Of a DNA stretch of 49,639 nt, positions 32,693 through 41,183 are shown piece by piece. The position numbers and the translations under genes are program-made. Under the pieces are notes generated by a model. That model was not told where the DNA came from and searched no databases. It worked only from the letters and a program-made list of their open reading frames with translations. The first letter of the stretch is position 1. Each line of letters opens with the position of its first letter. Source of the DNA: Candidatus Bathyarchaeota archaeon (lineage in GTDB: Archaea > Thermoproteota > CALKCG01 > B24); contig JAGTQM010000011.1 in NCBI GenBank assembly GCA_018396755.1, positions 1-49,639 of the forward strand, in the 5' to 3' direction.

Positions 32693-34036
32693 TCAAACTA
32701 TGGATAGGATGCTTTCACATACGATTCTAGCAGTATCATAGCCTAGGGAATTCACCTCTCCATAAGGGGGTTCTGAAGAATTGTTCAGCCATGGCGGTTC
32801 CTCATCCCATTCGCACATCGGTATTATATAGCCTATTTCATCGTCAGCCAAACCTATAATAAACTTGTACTTTCCACTCATACTGTGGCGTATTATAGGT
32901 TCAAATGGTGCCTCCGGGAAGTCTGCACCTGGAAGTCTGACAAGTCCTCCATTTACAAGCTCAGGGTATATTTCACCTGGGATTAAGGCTATTTGAACGG
33001 GTCCTATGTTAAAAACACCAACTTCACTTAGAATGTCTTCACCTAAAACAGTCTTCACGTATCCAAATTCAGAAGTATTCAAATAACCCGTTCTAATGTC
33101 AACCTCTCCACCAGTGTATACGGGACGCTTTAAAACACCGGTCCCTGCCAATATTCTGAAAAGCCTGTTTCTAAGAGGTATAAATATATTCTTAAATTTC
33201 ACGTTGATTGAAGCGTTTTTAACCTCCTCCGCCCGCTCAAAAGTCTCCAAAGCTATATCTGCCACTCTTAAACCTAAAACTTCCATCTCTCTGAAGGTTT
33301 TATGCTCAACCTTTCCACTTGTTTCTAGGTCTATTAGAGGCTTCTCAAGATCCAATGGAGACAGTAGTCCTCCTATAGCTCCGTTAACGTACACGGCTCC
33401 TCCACCTACTTCTCCCTCGATTTTATCACATATCACACCTGGGAAATCTGCTGTTATCAGTCTGTTAGATCCCCCTAAGGTCTCAGGGTGATTACTCCAT
33501 TGTATGAGTGTAAAAATACCTTCGCCAGTTGAATCGACAGCCCGTAAGATATTCAACGTTGGGTCTTTAACTATTGGTGGTCTTCCATCTCCCTGCATAT
33601 CCATAAGTTCTTCACGCTCGTCCATGGTTACGAATAAACGTGCCCGCTTCATGCTTCCTAAAGCTCTACCTATACATAGGCGGATTCTGCTGATGAGTAG
33701 GCTCATATAATCTGAGTCTAACCCGCTTGTAAAGACGTCAGGACCCCATAATCCAAGTGTATCCGGTCCATTGTGGTTATGCGTTGAAGCTATTATAAGT
33801 ACCGTATTCTCAAATTCTCTCCTAAGCTTTAAAACGTAAGGCTCATAGAATAACCCTATGAGGTCTAAGGATACTAAGACTACCGTGGTTTTTCCATTGC
33901 TTAAAGATAGGCATCTAGCCCAAAGCCTGTCATGGGCGTCTTCTGCTGTTCTATTTCTGCCGAAGCCTGCCAAGTAGACCTTTTTATCCAAGCTCGGTGT
34001 AATATCTTCTTTCGAGAAGCCTGCTAGGAAACCCAT
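32693..34036 (-). CDS. Neutral ceramidase-like N-terminal domain hydrolase
   Basis: About 447 residues matching the neutral/alkaline ceramidase N-terminal domain. GFSKEDITPSLDKKVYLAGFG at the start and IIASTHNHNGPDTLGLWG (His residues as zinc ligands) are typical, as are NHPETLGG and the late PGEIYPELVNGGL. No signal peptide is seen, unlike secreted ceramidases. In archaea that lack sphingolipids the substrate must be another amide or ester, so no substrate is assigned. It is divergent from the iron-uptake genes. Confidence 0.78.
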   Translation of the reverse strand: MGFLAGFSKEDITPSLDKKVYLAGFGRNRTAEDAHDRLWARCLSLSNGKTTVVLVSLDLIGLFYEPYVLKLRREFENTVLIIASTHNHNGPDTLGLWGPDVFTSGLDSDYMSLLISRIRLCIGRALGSMKRARLFVTMDEREELMDMQGDGRPPIVKDPTLNILRAVDSTGEGIFTLIQWSNHPETLGGSNRLITADFPGVICDKIEGEVGGGAVYVNGAIGGLLSPLDLEKPLIDLETSGKVEHKTFREMEVLGLRVADIALETFERAEEVKNASINVKFKNIFIPLRNRLFRILAGTGVLKRPVYTGGEVDIRTGYLNTSEFGYVKTVLGEDILSEVGVFNIGPVQIALIPGEIYPELVNGGLVRLPGADFPEAPFEPIIRHSMSGKYKFIIGLADDEIGYIIPMCEWDEEPPWLNNSSEPPYGEVNSLGYDTARIVCESILSIV

Positions 34037-34092
34037 AACCGTTCAACATGACTGTATCTAATCATATACATAAAGATAGTTGCTTTGAAAGG

Positions 34093-34119
34093 CTATTTTT
34101 AAATATTAGGTTTACCTAA
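34093..34119 (+). promoter_or_regulatory. feo promoter with DtxR-type iron operator
   Basis: TTAGGTTTACCTAA at 34106-34119 has arms TTAGGT and ACCTAA around a TT, matching the DtxR/IdeR-class site pattern. It directly follows a TATA-like CTATTTTTAAAT (34093-34104) and precedes the HTH-FeoA start at 34161. Binding of the iron-loaded repressor here would block transcription of feo; the DtxR-type gene lies just beyond feoB. Confidence 0.65.
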
Positions 34120-34160
34120 CATTTTCAGAAAACGTTAAGCTATGTAGAGGGCGACATACT

Positions 34161-34766
34161 ATGGGTTTCAGAGAAGTACTAGTCGAACTTCTGGAGTTTA
34201 TAATTGAAAACAATGGTAGGCTAAACCTAGATGAAGCTTCTAAAAAACTTAATAAACCGAGAGAAGAACTGGTTAAAATCTTAGACGAAGCTCTAAGCAA
34301 AGGTTTAATCTGTAAAATCGATGAACAATTTAAACTTACCGATTTAGGTGAGCATCTTTTAGAATCTCATAGAGAGGAACACATCCATAGAATGGTGCAC
34401 AGCTACGTAGAAGAAACAGCCCTGGATAGAGTTCGCAATTGGGATGCTCATTGGCGTCTTAGACACGGATTTAACGTAGAAGACTTAAACGTAATGAGAA
34501 GCGACCTTAAAGCAATCCCGGCTAGAATAGAGGAGCTTATCCCATTAAATACTCTATCTGAGGGTGAACGTGGCAAAGTAGTCTACATATATGGAGGTAG
34601 AGGTCTTGTAAGACGACTAGCCGATATGGGCTTAACTCCAGGTGTTGAAATCGTAGTTCTAAGAAGAGCTTTCCTAAACGGACCCGTCGAGATAACTGTT
34701 AGGGGTACAAACCTAGCTCTAGGTTACGGTGTAGCCAAGAGGATCTTCATTAAGAGGGCTCCATAA
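34161..34766 (+). CDS. HTH-FeoA fusion protein
   Basis: About 201 residues. Residues 1-65 form a winged helix (LLEFIIENNGRLNLDEASKKLNKPREEL to KLTDLGEHLLESH). A His/charged linker follows (REEHIHRMVHSYVEETALDRVRNWDAHW, residues about 71-100). Residues 125-201 are a FeoA SH3-like domain (PLNTLSEGERGKVVYIYGGRGLVRRLADMGLTPGVEIVVLRRA). FeoA normally has about 75 residues and assists FeoB. The fusion to an HTH and a possible His metal site suggests it may also sense iron or bind DNA. It ends 1 base before the feoB start. Confidence 0.85.
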   Translation: MGFREVLVELLEFIIENNGRLNLDEASKKLNKPREELVKILDEALSKGLICKIDEQFKLTDLGEHLLESHREEHIHRMVHSYVEETALDRVRNWDAHWRLRHGFNVEDLNVMRSDLKAIPARIEELIPLNTLSEGERGKVVYIYGGRGLVRRLADMGLTPGVEIVVLRRAFLNGPVEITVRGTNLALGYGVAKRIFIKRAP

Positions 34767-34767
34767 T

Positions 34768-36714
34768 ATGTCTAAGCCTAAAACCACCATAAGAATAGCT
34801 TTAGCTGCTAACGCTAATACGGGTAAATCCACCTTCTTCAATCAAGTAACTGGGGCTTCTCAGCATGTTGGAAATTGGCCTGGAAAAACTGTTGAAAAAG
34901 TAGAGGGGTTTATTAAATTCGGTCCGTATGACGTACATATTCTAGACCTCCCAGGTACATACTCGCTCTCGGCTTACAGTGAAGAGGAAATGATAGCTAG
35001 AGAATACATAGCTGTCCATAAGCCTGACGTAGTATTGAATATAATCGATGCATCTGCTATTGAGAGAAACCTCTACTTGACAGTACAGCTTTTAGAGCTT
35101 GAAGCCCTTCTAGTCGTAGCTTTAAACATGGTCGATATCGCAGCTAAGAAGGGGTTTAAAATAAATGTTGAGCGTTTTTCCGGAATTTTAGGGGTTCCAG
35201 TCATACCAATGGTTGCAATATCTGGTCGAGGCGTTGGTGAAGCATTGAGTAAAGCGGTTGAAGTAGCGCTTGGCAAGATCAAGACTTCCCCCATCAGAGT
35301 CGTATATGGTTTGGAAGTAGAGAAAGCATTATCTAAACTAGCTGATGAATTACGGGAGAAGCTTCCTAGCTTATGTAAGCTGTACCCTGCCAGATGGCTG
35401 GCTATTAAACTCCTGGAGGAAGATGAAGATATTTTAAGGAAAGTTGCCAGTGAGCCAGGGGGGTCTGAAGTAATCAAACTATCTGAAAAGATCGTTAAGG
35501 AGCTTGAGGCGATCCATGGAGAACCAATTCAAGTAATCATAGCTTCAGAACGGTACACGTTCATAAATCGTATAGTTAAAGAGGTTTTAACAGTTGAGAA
35601 AGAGCCTCTGATAACGTTTGGAGAACGTTTAGACCTATTAACTACTCACATGATTTGGGGTTACTTCCTATTGGCGGTATTAATGTCCTCAGTCTTCGCT
35701 TCAGTCTTCATAGTCGGCGGCTTCCTAAGCAGTCTCATAGAACATTATCTTTCCATTCTCATGATCCCTTTAATGCCCGAAGATTCGGGTTTTATCCGTG
35801 GACTTGTAGACGGTCTGATAGCAGGAGTAGTTTTAATAATTCCCTACGTAATACCGTTCTACCTCATACTATTCTCTCTGGAGAATTCCGGCTATCTTCC
35901 AAGAGCAGCTTTCCTCTTAGATACTCTTATGCACAAAATTGGCCTCCACGGCAAAGCATTCATCCCCCTCCTTCTCGGATACGGTTGTAACGTTCCAGCA
36001 TGTTTAGGATGTAGGATAATGGAAACTAGCAGGGAAAAGCTTCTACTGGGTTTGATGATTACGATGATCCCATGCGCAGCTAGAACAATAGTTATTTTAA
36101 GTCTAGTTGGGGAATACCTAGGTATACACGTAGCTCTTACAATATATGCGTTGGACCTTATAGTAGTGTTCATCATAGGAAGAATAGCAAGCGCAGTTTT
36201 ACCAGGTGGTCCTATTGGTTTAATAATGGAGATGCCTCCCTATAGAATGCCTAGTTTAAAAGTAATAGCTGTTGAAACTTATGTTAGAGTTAAAGAATTC
36301 ATAGTTATGGCTTTTCCACTTCTCATTGTTGGAAGCGGCTTTGTAGGTTTGTTAAACGACTTAAATTTGCTGAAGGAACTATCAAACATTCTCAGCCCAG
36401 CTTTAAACCTACTTGGGCTACCTGGCGTAACAAGTATACCTTTAATCTTCGGAATCCTACGTAAAGAGCTTACAATAGCCATGCTCGCTGAAGCCGCGGG
36501 GACTACAAGCTTCAACACAGTTTTAACACCTAGGCAGATGGTGGTTTTCAGCATATTTACAGTACTTTACATACCTTGCGTAGCTACGATAATAGCAATG
36601 TTTAAAGAATATGGCTTCACCAGGACAATTCTAATAACGTTAACCAATATAGTCGTCGCCATAACCGTATCAGCCTTAGCAAACATCGCTCTAATATCTA
36701 TAGGTGTAGTTTAG
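34768..36714 (+). CDS. feoB: Ferrous iron transporter FeoB
   Basis: GTP-dependent Fe(II) importer in the plasma membrane. The N-terminal G domain has G1 NANTGKSTF (about 15-23), G3 DLPGTYSLS (about 60), G4 NMVD (about 121) and G5 SGRG. A helical linker follows, then about 8 or more membrane helices with the two Gate motifs (PLLLGYGCNVPACLG with conserved Cys, and LPGVTSIPLIFGILRKELT). At 648 residues it is normal for archaeal FeoB. It is coupled to HTH-FeoA and controlled through the TTAGGT operator. Confidence 0.97.
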   Translation: MSKPKTTIRIALAANANTGKSTFFNQVTGASQHVGNWPGKTVEKVEGFIKFGPYDVHILDLPGTYSLSAYSEEEMIAREYIAVHKPDVVLNIIDASAIERNLYLTVQLLELEALLVVALNMVDIAAKKGFKINVERFSGILGVPVIPMVAISGRGVGEALSKAVEVALGKIKTSPIRVVYGLEVEKALSKLADELREKLPSLCKLYPARWLAIKLLEEDEDILRKVASEPGGSEVIKLSEKIVKELEAIHGEPIQVIIASERYTFINRIVKEVLTVEKEPLITFGERLDLLTTHMIWGYFLLAVLMSSVFASVFIVGGFLSSLIEHYLSILMIPLMPEDSGFIRGLVDGLIAGVVLIIPYVIPFYLILFSLENSGYLPRAAFLLDTLMHKIGLHGKAFIPLLLGYGCNVPACLGCRIMETSREKLLLGLMITMIPCAARTIVILSLVGEYLGIHVALTIYALDLIVVFIIGRIASAVLPGGPIGLIMEMPPYRMPSLKVIAVETYVRVKEFIVMAFPLLIVGSGFVGLLNDLNLLKELSNILSPALNLLGLPGVTSIPLIFGILRKELTIAMLAEAAGTTSFNTVLTPRQMVVFSIFTVLYIPCVATIIAMFKEYGFTRTILITLTNIVVAITVSALANIALISIGVV

Positions 36715-36741
36715 ATAGTAATCTTAAGTCTTCAAGTAATA

Positions 36742-37176
36742 TTACTTTTCACCGCGGAAGCCTCTAAAGGATTCGAGTAGCTTAGAGCTTTCAGGATGTT
36801 TCTGAATAAACTCTATGAAATTTGAAAGTCTTTTCATAGTTTCATAGTGAATGTGATGCTCTATTTTACAAGCATCTTCCTCAGCTATTTCCTCGCTTAC
36901 ACCTAGAAGCTGGAGAAACCCTTTAAGAATATTATGCCTTCTCATTACTTTCACTGCTTCAGTTTCACCTTCAACGGTAAGTTGTATGTTCCTCTCGTAA
37001 GGCTTATATGCAATAAGACCTCTATCTGCAAGCTTCTGAACCATCTCCGTAACTGTAGGAGCTTTAACCTTTAAAGCTGAAGATATGTCGGAAATTCTAA
37101 CCCTCTGTTTTCTCTTAGCAAGTAGATATATTGCTTCAAGGTAGTTTTCCATAGCCTCAGTAGACACGTATATCAA
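36742..37176 (-). CDS. DtxR/MntR-family metal-dependent repressor
   Basis: About 144 residues. The N-terminal winged helix (ENYLEAIYLLAKRKQRVRISDISSALKVKAPTVTEMVQKLADRGLI) is followed by the metal-binding dimerisation domain with acidic and His ligands (EEDACKIEHHIHYETMKRL). The C-terminal SH3 domain of DtxR is absent, as in MntR-type proteins. The gene is convergent to feoB with 27 bases between, and the feo promoter carries a DtxR-class operator, so it probably represses feo in iron- or manganese-replete cells. Confidence 0.9.
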   Translation of the reverse strand: MIYVSTEAMENYLEAIYLLAKRKQRVRISDISSALKVKAPTVTEMVQKLADRGLIAYKPYERNIQLTVEGETEAVKVMRRHNILKGFLQLLGVSEEIAEEDACKIEHHIHYETMKRLSNFIEFIQKHPESSKLLESFRGFRGEK

Positions 37177-37268
37177 TCCTCATTAGATTTAGCTATTAGC
37201 TTAGATAAAAAGAATTTCAATACGTTAGAGACTATTAAAAACAAGATGGAAATGCATCCAGGTTTCTC

Positions 37269-38210
37269 CTACTCAAATTCTATGGTTGCAGGCGGTTTAT
37301 CCGTTATATCATAAAGAACTCTAGCAACTTCCGGGGCCTCATCGATTATCCTATCTCTAACCTTCTCAAGTCTACTCCAGTCTAATTTAACGTATTTTGC
37401 AGTCATAGCATCTTCAGATTCAACCACCCGTAGAGCTATCATATACCCGTATTTCCTAGATCCATTCTTTGAAAGACCTGTAGCTTTCCCTTCGAGGAGA
37501 ACTGGAAAAGCTTGGAAGCACTTTATATCCGCAAGCTCCTCATCAACTATTAACGTAGCTCTCTTAACTATATCCAGCTTTTCCCTAGTAACCTCACCTA
37601 CGATTCTTATCGATAAGCCTGGACCTGGAAAAGGTCTCCTGTAAACTACTTCATCGGGTAACTTCAAAACTTTAGCTAATTCTCTAACTTGGTTTTTATA
37701 GAGTTCTTTAAGAGGCTCAAGAACTTTGAAACCGTAACGTTCAAGCGGGTTTATACCTATCTGCTCCAAAACATTGTGCTGAGTCTTCACCCCGCCTCTT
37801 GTTTCAACAACATCTGCAGCTATAGTTCCCTGCAAGACTATCTCGGTTTTAAGACTTTTAGCGATTCTTGAAAAGACTCCGTAGAAGGTTTCTCTGAAAA
37901 CCCTCCTCTTCTCTTCAGCATCTCTAATACCCTTTAAAGCATCTATAAATTCGTTCTGAACATCGTAAACTTCAACTTTAAGACCCAGTTTTGAGAAAAT
38001 CTCTACAACTCTTTTAGATTCCCCTATCCTCATAAACCCATCTTCAAGGAATACTGCTTTTAAACGGTCACCTATGGCTTTAAAACCTAAAACGGCTGTT
38101 ACAGAGCTGTCAACTCCTCCTGAAAGAGCTATTATCGCTTTCCCCACGATCTCTCTTCTAAGCCAATTAACCTTCTCCTCTACGAACTTCTCTGGATCGA
38201 ACCCATCCAT
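37269..38210 (-). CDS. guaAB: GMP synthase (glutamine-hydrolysing) subunit B
   Basis: The ATP-pyrophosphatase part of GMP synthase, which converts XMP to GMP using ammonia from a separate glutaminase subunit, as usual in archaea. The P-loop IALSGGVDSSVTAVLG lies near residue 30. RPFPGPGLSIRIVGEVTREKL is the conserved dimerisation-domain signature, and the C-terminus ends in KPPATIEFE. ATG 38210 (MDGFDPEKFV) gives about 313 residues, the usual length; 14 more codons are open upstream. No subunit A gene is in the window. Confidence 0.95.
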   Translation of the reverse strand: MDGFDPEKFVEEKVNWLRREIVGKAIIALSGGVDSSVTAVLGFKAIGDRLKAVFLEDGFMRIGESKRVVEIFSKLGLKVEVYDVQNEFIDALKGIRDAEEKRRVFRETFYGVFSRIAKSLKTEIVLQGTIAADVVETRGGVKTQHNVLEQIGINPLERYGFKVLEPLKELYKNQVRELAKVLKLPDEVVYRRPFPGPGLSIRIVGEVTREKLDIVKRATLIVDEELADIKCFQAFPVLLEGKATGLSKNGSRKYGYMIALRVVESEDAMTAKYVKLDWSRLEKVRDRIIDEAPEVARVLYDITDKPPATIEFE

Positions 38211-38288
38211 GTTTTTCGCCTTTATATGTAAAAATATGAAGCGATTAATCAAGGTTTTCTACAAGTTTATTGTAATACTAGTCTTCCA

Positions 38289-38642
38289 CTATTTGATTTT
38301 GGGTATTAAGCACAGAAACCTAAGGGTTTTATCTCCATCATTTATGATGCTGTGTTCAATATTAGGTGGTATTAGAATAGCGTAGCCCTCCTTAATCCTA
38401 TGACTTCTCCCACTGCAGACTATAAATCCCTCCCCCTCCAGTATGAATATTTCATGCTCCCAATTATGGCTGTGTAGCGGAGTATTCCCATTAGGCTCTA
38501 CTTCAAACATTCTCATCGCGAAGTTTGGAGCACCGTGCTCCCATGATATCAGCCATCTAACCCAAGCATTTCTACTGTTCTGCTCCGTAACAGGTTCCCT
38601 CTTAACGTCGAGATAGTGTACTATTCTGAATTCACTGCTCAT
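38289..38642 (-). CDS. Cupin-domain protein
   Basis: About 117 residues of a single cupin barrel. The first cupin motif is GNTPLHSHNWEHEIFILEGEGF (metal ligands His, His, Glu), and the second motif is ILIPPNIEHSIIND (His). N-terminal VTEQNSRNAWVRWLISWEHGAPNFAMRMFEVE is typical of archaeal small cupins. Function could be metal-dependent isomerase or sensor; not determinable. The gene lies 78 bases before guaAB on the same strand. Confidence 0.85.
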   Translation of the reverse strand: MSSEFRIVHYLDVKREPVTEQNSRNAWVRWLISWEHGAPNFAMRMFEVEPNGNTPLHSHNWEHEIFILEGEGFIVCSGRSHRIKEGYAILIPPNIEHSIINDGDKTLRFLCLIPKIK

Positions 38643-38755
38643 ACTTTCAAAAATTGTGAAAAGAGTTCTTATAAGATTAAGCTGGCGGATTTTTGATAAA
38701 TCCGCTAAGTTTTAAAACTTAAATTCGATACTGGTCTGAATACGTATTGGTTTTC

Positions 38756-40006
38756 ATGAGTAAACTTGCAATTCTCGGCGGTACACCTGTTAGAAGCAAA
38801 CCCCTACCAACAGTAAACGATAAATCTGGTAGAAACATAGGCAGAGAAGAGCTTGAACTTCTTAAGTCCGTTGTCGAATCTGGAAGGTTATTCAGATATT
38901 CTGGAAAAATGGTCAGTAGTTTTGAAGAAGAATTCGCTGGATTCATGGGTGTCAAATACGCTGTTGCATCTACATCTGGAACAGCGGCATTACATATAGC
39001 CACCGGAGCTGCTGGTTTGGGACCGGGTATGGAGGTTTTAACAAGCCCCATAACGGATGCTGGAACTATAATAGCGATACTGGGTCAAAATGCCATACCT
39101 GTTTTCGCAGATATAGACCCGGACACGTATAACATGTTGCCTGAAGACGTTGAAAGGAGGATTTCAGACAAAACTAAAGCCATAATTGTCGTCCATTTAT
39201 TCGGTCTACCAGCAGACATGGATCTAATTATGGAGCTTGCAGAAGAGAAAGGCTTAATTGTGATAGAAGATTGTGCTCAAGCTTATTTAGCCGAATACAA
39301 GGGCAGGCTTGTAGGAGCAATCGGAGATTTAGGATGCTTCAGCCTCCAACAATCTAAACACATGTTCACTGGAGACGGTGGTATAACTGTTACAAACGAT
39401 GAAAAGCTCGCTAGAAAGGCTAGGCTTTTCATGGATAAGGGTTGGGATAGAAGCCTAGGCCTTCCAAGGGCCTACGTCATGCTCGGCTTCAACTACAGGA
39501 TGACTGAGCTTCAAGGAGCAGTTGCACGTGCACAGCTTAAAAAGGTTAAATGGGTTGTTGAAAGACGTAGAGCAGTAGCGGGATCTTTAACAAAAAGACT
39601 TAGTGAAATCGAAGGAGTTTCTCCTCCCAAAGTTCCAAAGGGGTATAAACACAGCTACTGGCTTTACCCTCTTAAAGTAGAACTTTCCATGTTCAGTGCC
39701 TCCTTAAGTGATATTGCCAAAGCCATAACGGCTGAGGGAATACCCACTGGAACGGGTTACATAGGTAAACCCATATACATGGCTCCGCTATTCGTGGAGA
39801 AGAGAGGGTATGGCGCTTCGAAGTGTCCTTGGATATGTCCACTATACGGTAAAAACATAAACTACGGCGAAGGCTTATGCCCGAAAGCCGAAGAAACACT
39901 AAACACGCTTTTAACACTGCCATGTAATGAATACTTCACAGAAGAAGACGTAGAAGATATAGCCAAAGCCGTGGAGAAAGTGCTATCCTACTATAGGAAA
40001 CGTTAG
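38756..40006 (+). CDS. DegT/DnrJ/EryC1/StrS-type PLP aminotransferase
   Basis: Sugar aminotransferase family (fold type I), about 416 residues. The N-terminal LAILGGTPVRSKPLP, KYAVASTSGTAALHIATGAAGLGPGMEVLTSP and IEDCAQAYLAEYKGRLVG are conserved; the PLP Lys lies in SLQQSKHMFTGDGG. These enzymes form amino-sugars, and the archaeal subgroup may also act on other keto groups. No nucleotide-sugar genes are adjacent, so the substrate is unknown. ATG 38756 (MSKLAIL) is preferred to TTG 38747. Confidence 0.9.
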   Translation: MSKLAILGGTPVRSKPLPTVNDKSGRNIGREELELLKSVVESGRLFRYSGKMVSSFEEEFAGFMGVKYAVASTSGTAALHIATGAAGLGPGMEVLTSPITDAGTIIAILGQNAIPVFADIDPDTYNMLPEDVERRISDKTKAIIVVHLFGLPADMDLIMELAEEKGLIVIEDCAQAYLAEYKGRLVGAIGDLGCFSLQQSKHMFTGDGGITVTNDEKLARKARLFMDKGWDRSLGLPRAYVMLGFNYRMTELQGAVARAQLKKVKWVVERRRAVAGSLTKRLSEIEGVSPPKVPKGYKHSYWLYPLKVELSMFSASLSDIAKAITAEGIPTGTGYIGKPIYMAPLFVEKRGYGASKCPWICPLYGKNINYGEGLCPKAEETLNTLLTLPCNEYFTEEDVEDIAKAVEKVLSYYRKR

Positions 40007-40129
40007 TGAATTTACCATTTAAGTCTAGCCTCTGCTTTTGATTTTTACTCTTACAACGTCCATACAATTCACTCTATGCGAAAACCCAATTACTTTAACC
40101 ATTAAGTTGCGTTACGATCAACAGGTGAA

Positions 40130-40546
40130 TTAGCCTCTTAAAAGCTTCATGCATAAATTCAAGACGTTCTTGGCATATTCTAAAGCCTCTTCAGCATCCA
40201 TACGGCTGTAAAGCTGATCTGGAGGCGTTCCCGTTTCTTCGTCTCCATACATACTAGGTTCTCTTTCTCGTCTAAGCTTTCTAGATATTGATGCAAGCTT
40301 ATCTACTTCGGCTTTAAACCACTCTGGGAAGAGTCCTCTATGTTTCTTGAGAATCAGTCCTACGTCATGCCACTTAGGCGGCTCTATGGCTACTAGCCGT
40401 AATACGCCTTTAAGAGCGAGTTCGACTGCTTCTTGGCTTTGACGTATCGTATATGCGTAATTTCCCGTTTCCATAGCCTCTTCGGCATGTCTAACTCTTT
40501 CTTCAGCCTGTCTAAGGTATGATTTAGCCATATCAACGTTATTCAA
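40130..40546 (-). CDS. HEPN-domain protein (toxin partner of MNT)
   Basis: About 138 residues, all helix. MAKSYLRQAEERVRHAEEAMETGNYAYTIRQSQEAVELALKGVLRL is the classic HEPN start. The C-terminal part EPSMYGDEETGTPPDQLYSRMDAEEALEYAKNVL matches the minimal-nucleotidyltransferase-associated HEPN group. In such pairs HEPN is the ribonuclease toxin and MNT the antitoxin that modifies it; inferred from family. Its start overlaps the end of the MNT gene by 8 bases. Confidence 0.88.
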   Translation of the reverse strand: MNNVDMAKSYLRQAEERVRHAEEAMETGNYAYTIRQSQEAVELALKGVLRLVAIEPPKWHDVGLILKKHRGLFPEWFKAEVDKLASISRKLRREREPSMYGDEETGTPPDQLYSRMDAEEALEYAKNVLNLCMKLLRG

Positions 40547-41045
40547 TATTTACAACCTCTCCAAATTTTATATCTGGTTTAATCAACCAATACCATTTAT
40601 CTTTAACCCATATCCTCTTAGAGCCTAACTCTTTAAGCCTCTCCCTAAGTCGTGCAATGATATTGCTGAAAAACCCGTCTTTATCATAGAGTATCACAGA
40701 GTCTTCAACCATGTCTAGATATATTGGCCTAATTTTTGAAGCTTCTTCAACAGATAGGATTATAGGTGAAAAATCTACGTAAAATCCTCTATTCCAAATA
40801 TCATCAATGATTGGTTCAAGCTTGTCTTCGACTTCGATGAAGAGTTGCTGACGTTTCATACGGCTTTTAGGTAGAGATTCAGCGATTATAAGTATGTCTA
40901 CATCGCTGTCTTTACGGGTAGATCCCCTGGCAACACTGCCATAAACGACAACTGAGACTAATTTATCGCTTAATCTGGCGTATAGAAGTTCAACTAAGCT
41001 TTTAAGTAGAGACCTATAAGGTTCTTTAATTTTTTCTAAGTTCAT
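40539..41045 (-). CDS. Minimal nucleotidyltransferase (MNT) antitoxin
   Basis: About 168 residues. The nucleotidyltransferase motif VVVYGSVARGSTRKDSDVDILIIAE (GSxARG and SDxD) binds metal and NTP, and the third acidic residue is near FYVDFSPIILS. It is followed directly by the HEPN gene on the same strand with an 8-base overlap. A TATA-like stretch (TATATAAAAG, near 41130 on the plus strand) lies too far to assign. Confidence 0.88.
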   Translation of the reverse strand: MNLEKIKEPYRSLLKSLVELLYARLSDKLVSVVVYGSVARGSTRKDSDVDILIIAESLPKSRMKRQQLFIEVEDKLEPIIDDIWNRGFYVDFSPIILSVEEASKIRPIYLDMVEDSVILYDKDGFFSNIIARLRERLKELGSKRIWVKDKWYWLIKPDIKFGEVVNIE

Positions 41046-41183
41046 CCCACTCTAAAATAATTCTACGATTTGTATAATTAAGGGTTTTTCCATTCACCGT
41101 AAACCGATGCGAATGAGTTTTGAATAATATATAAAAGCTTTAGTATTAACATACAGATTCCCCGTCTTAAAGACTGATAAGGC

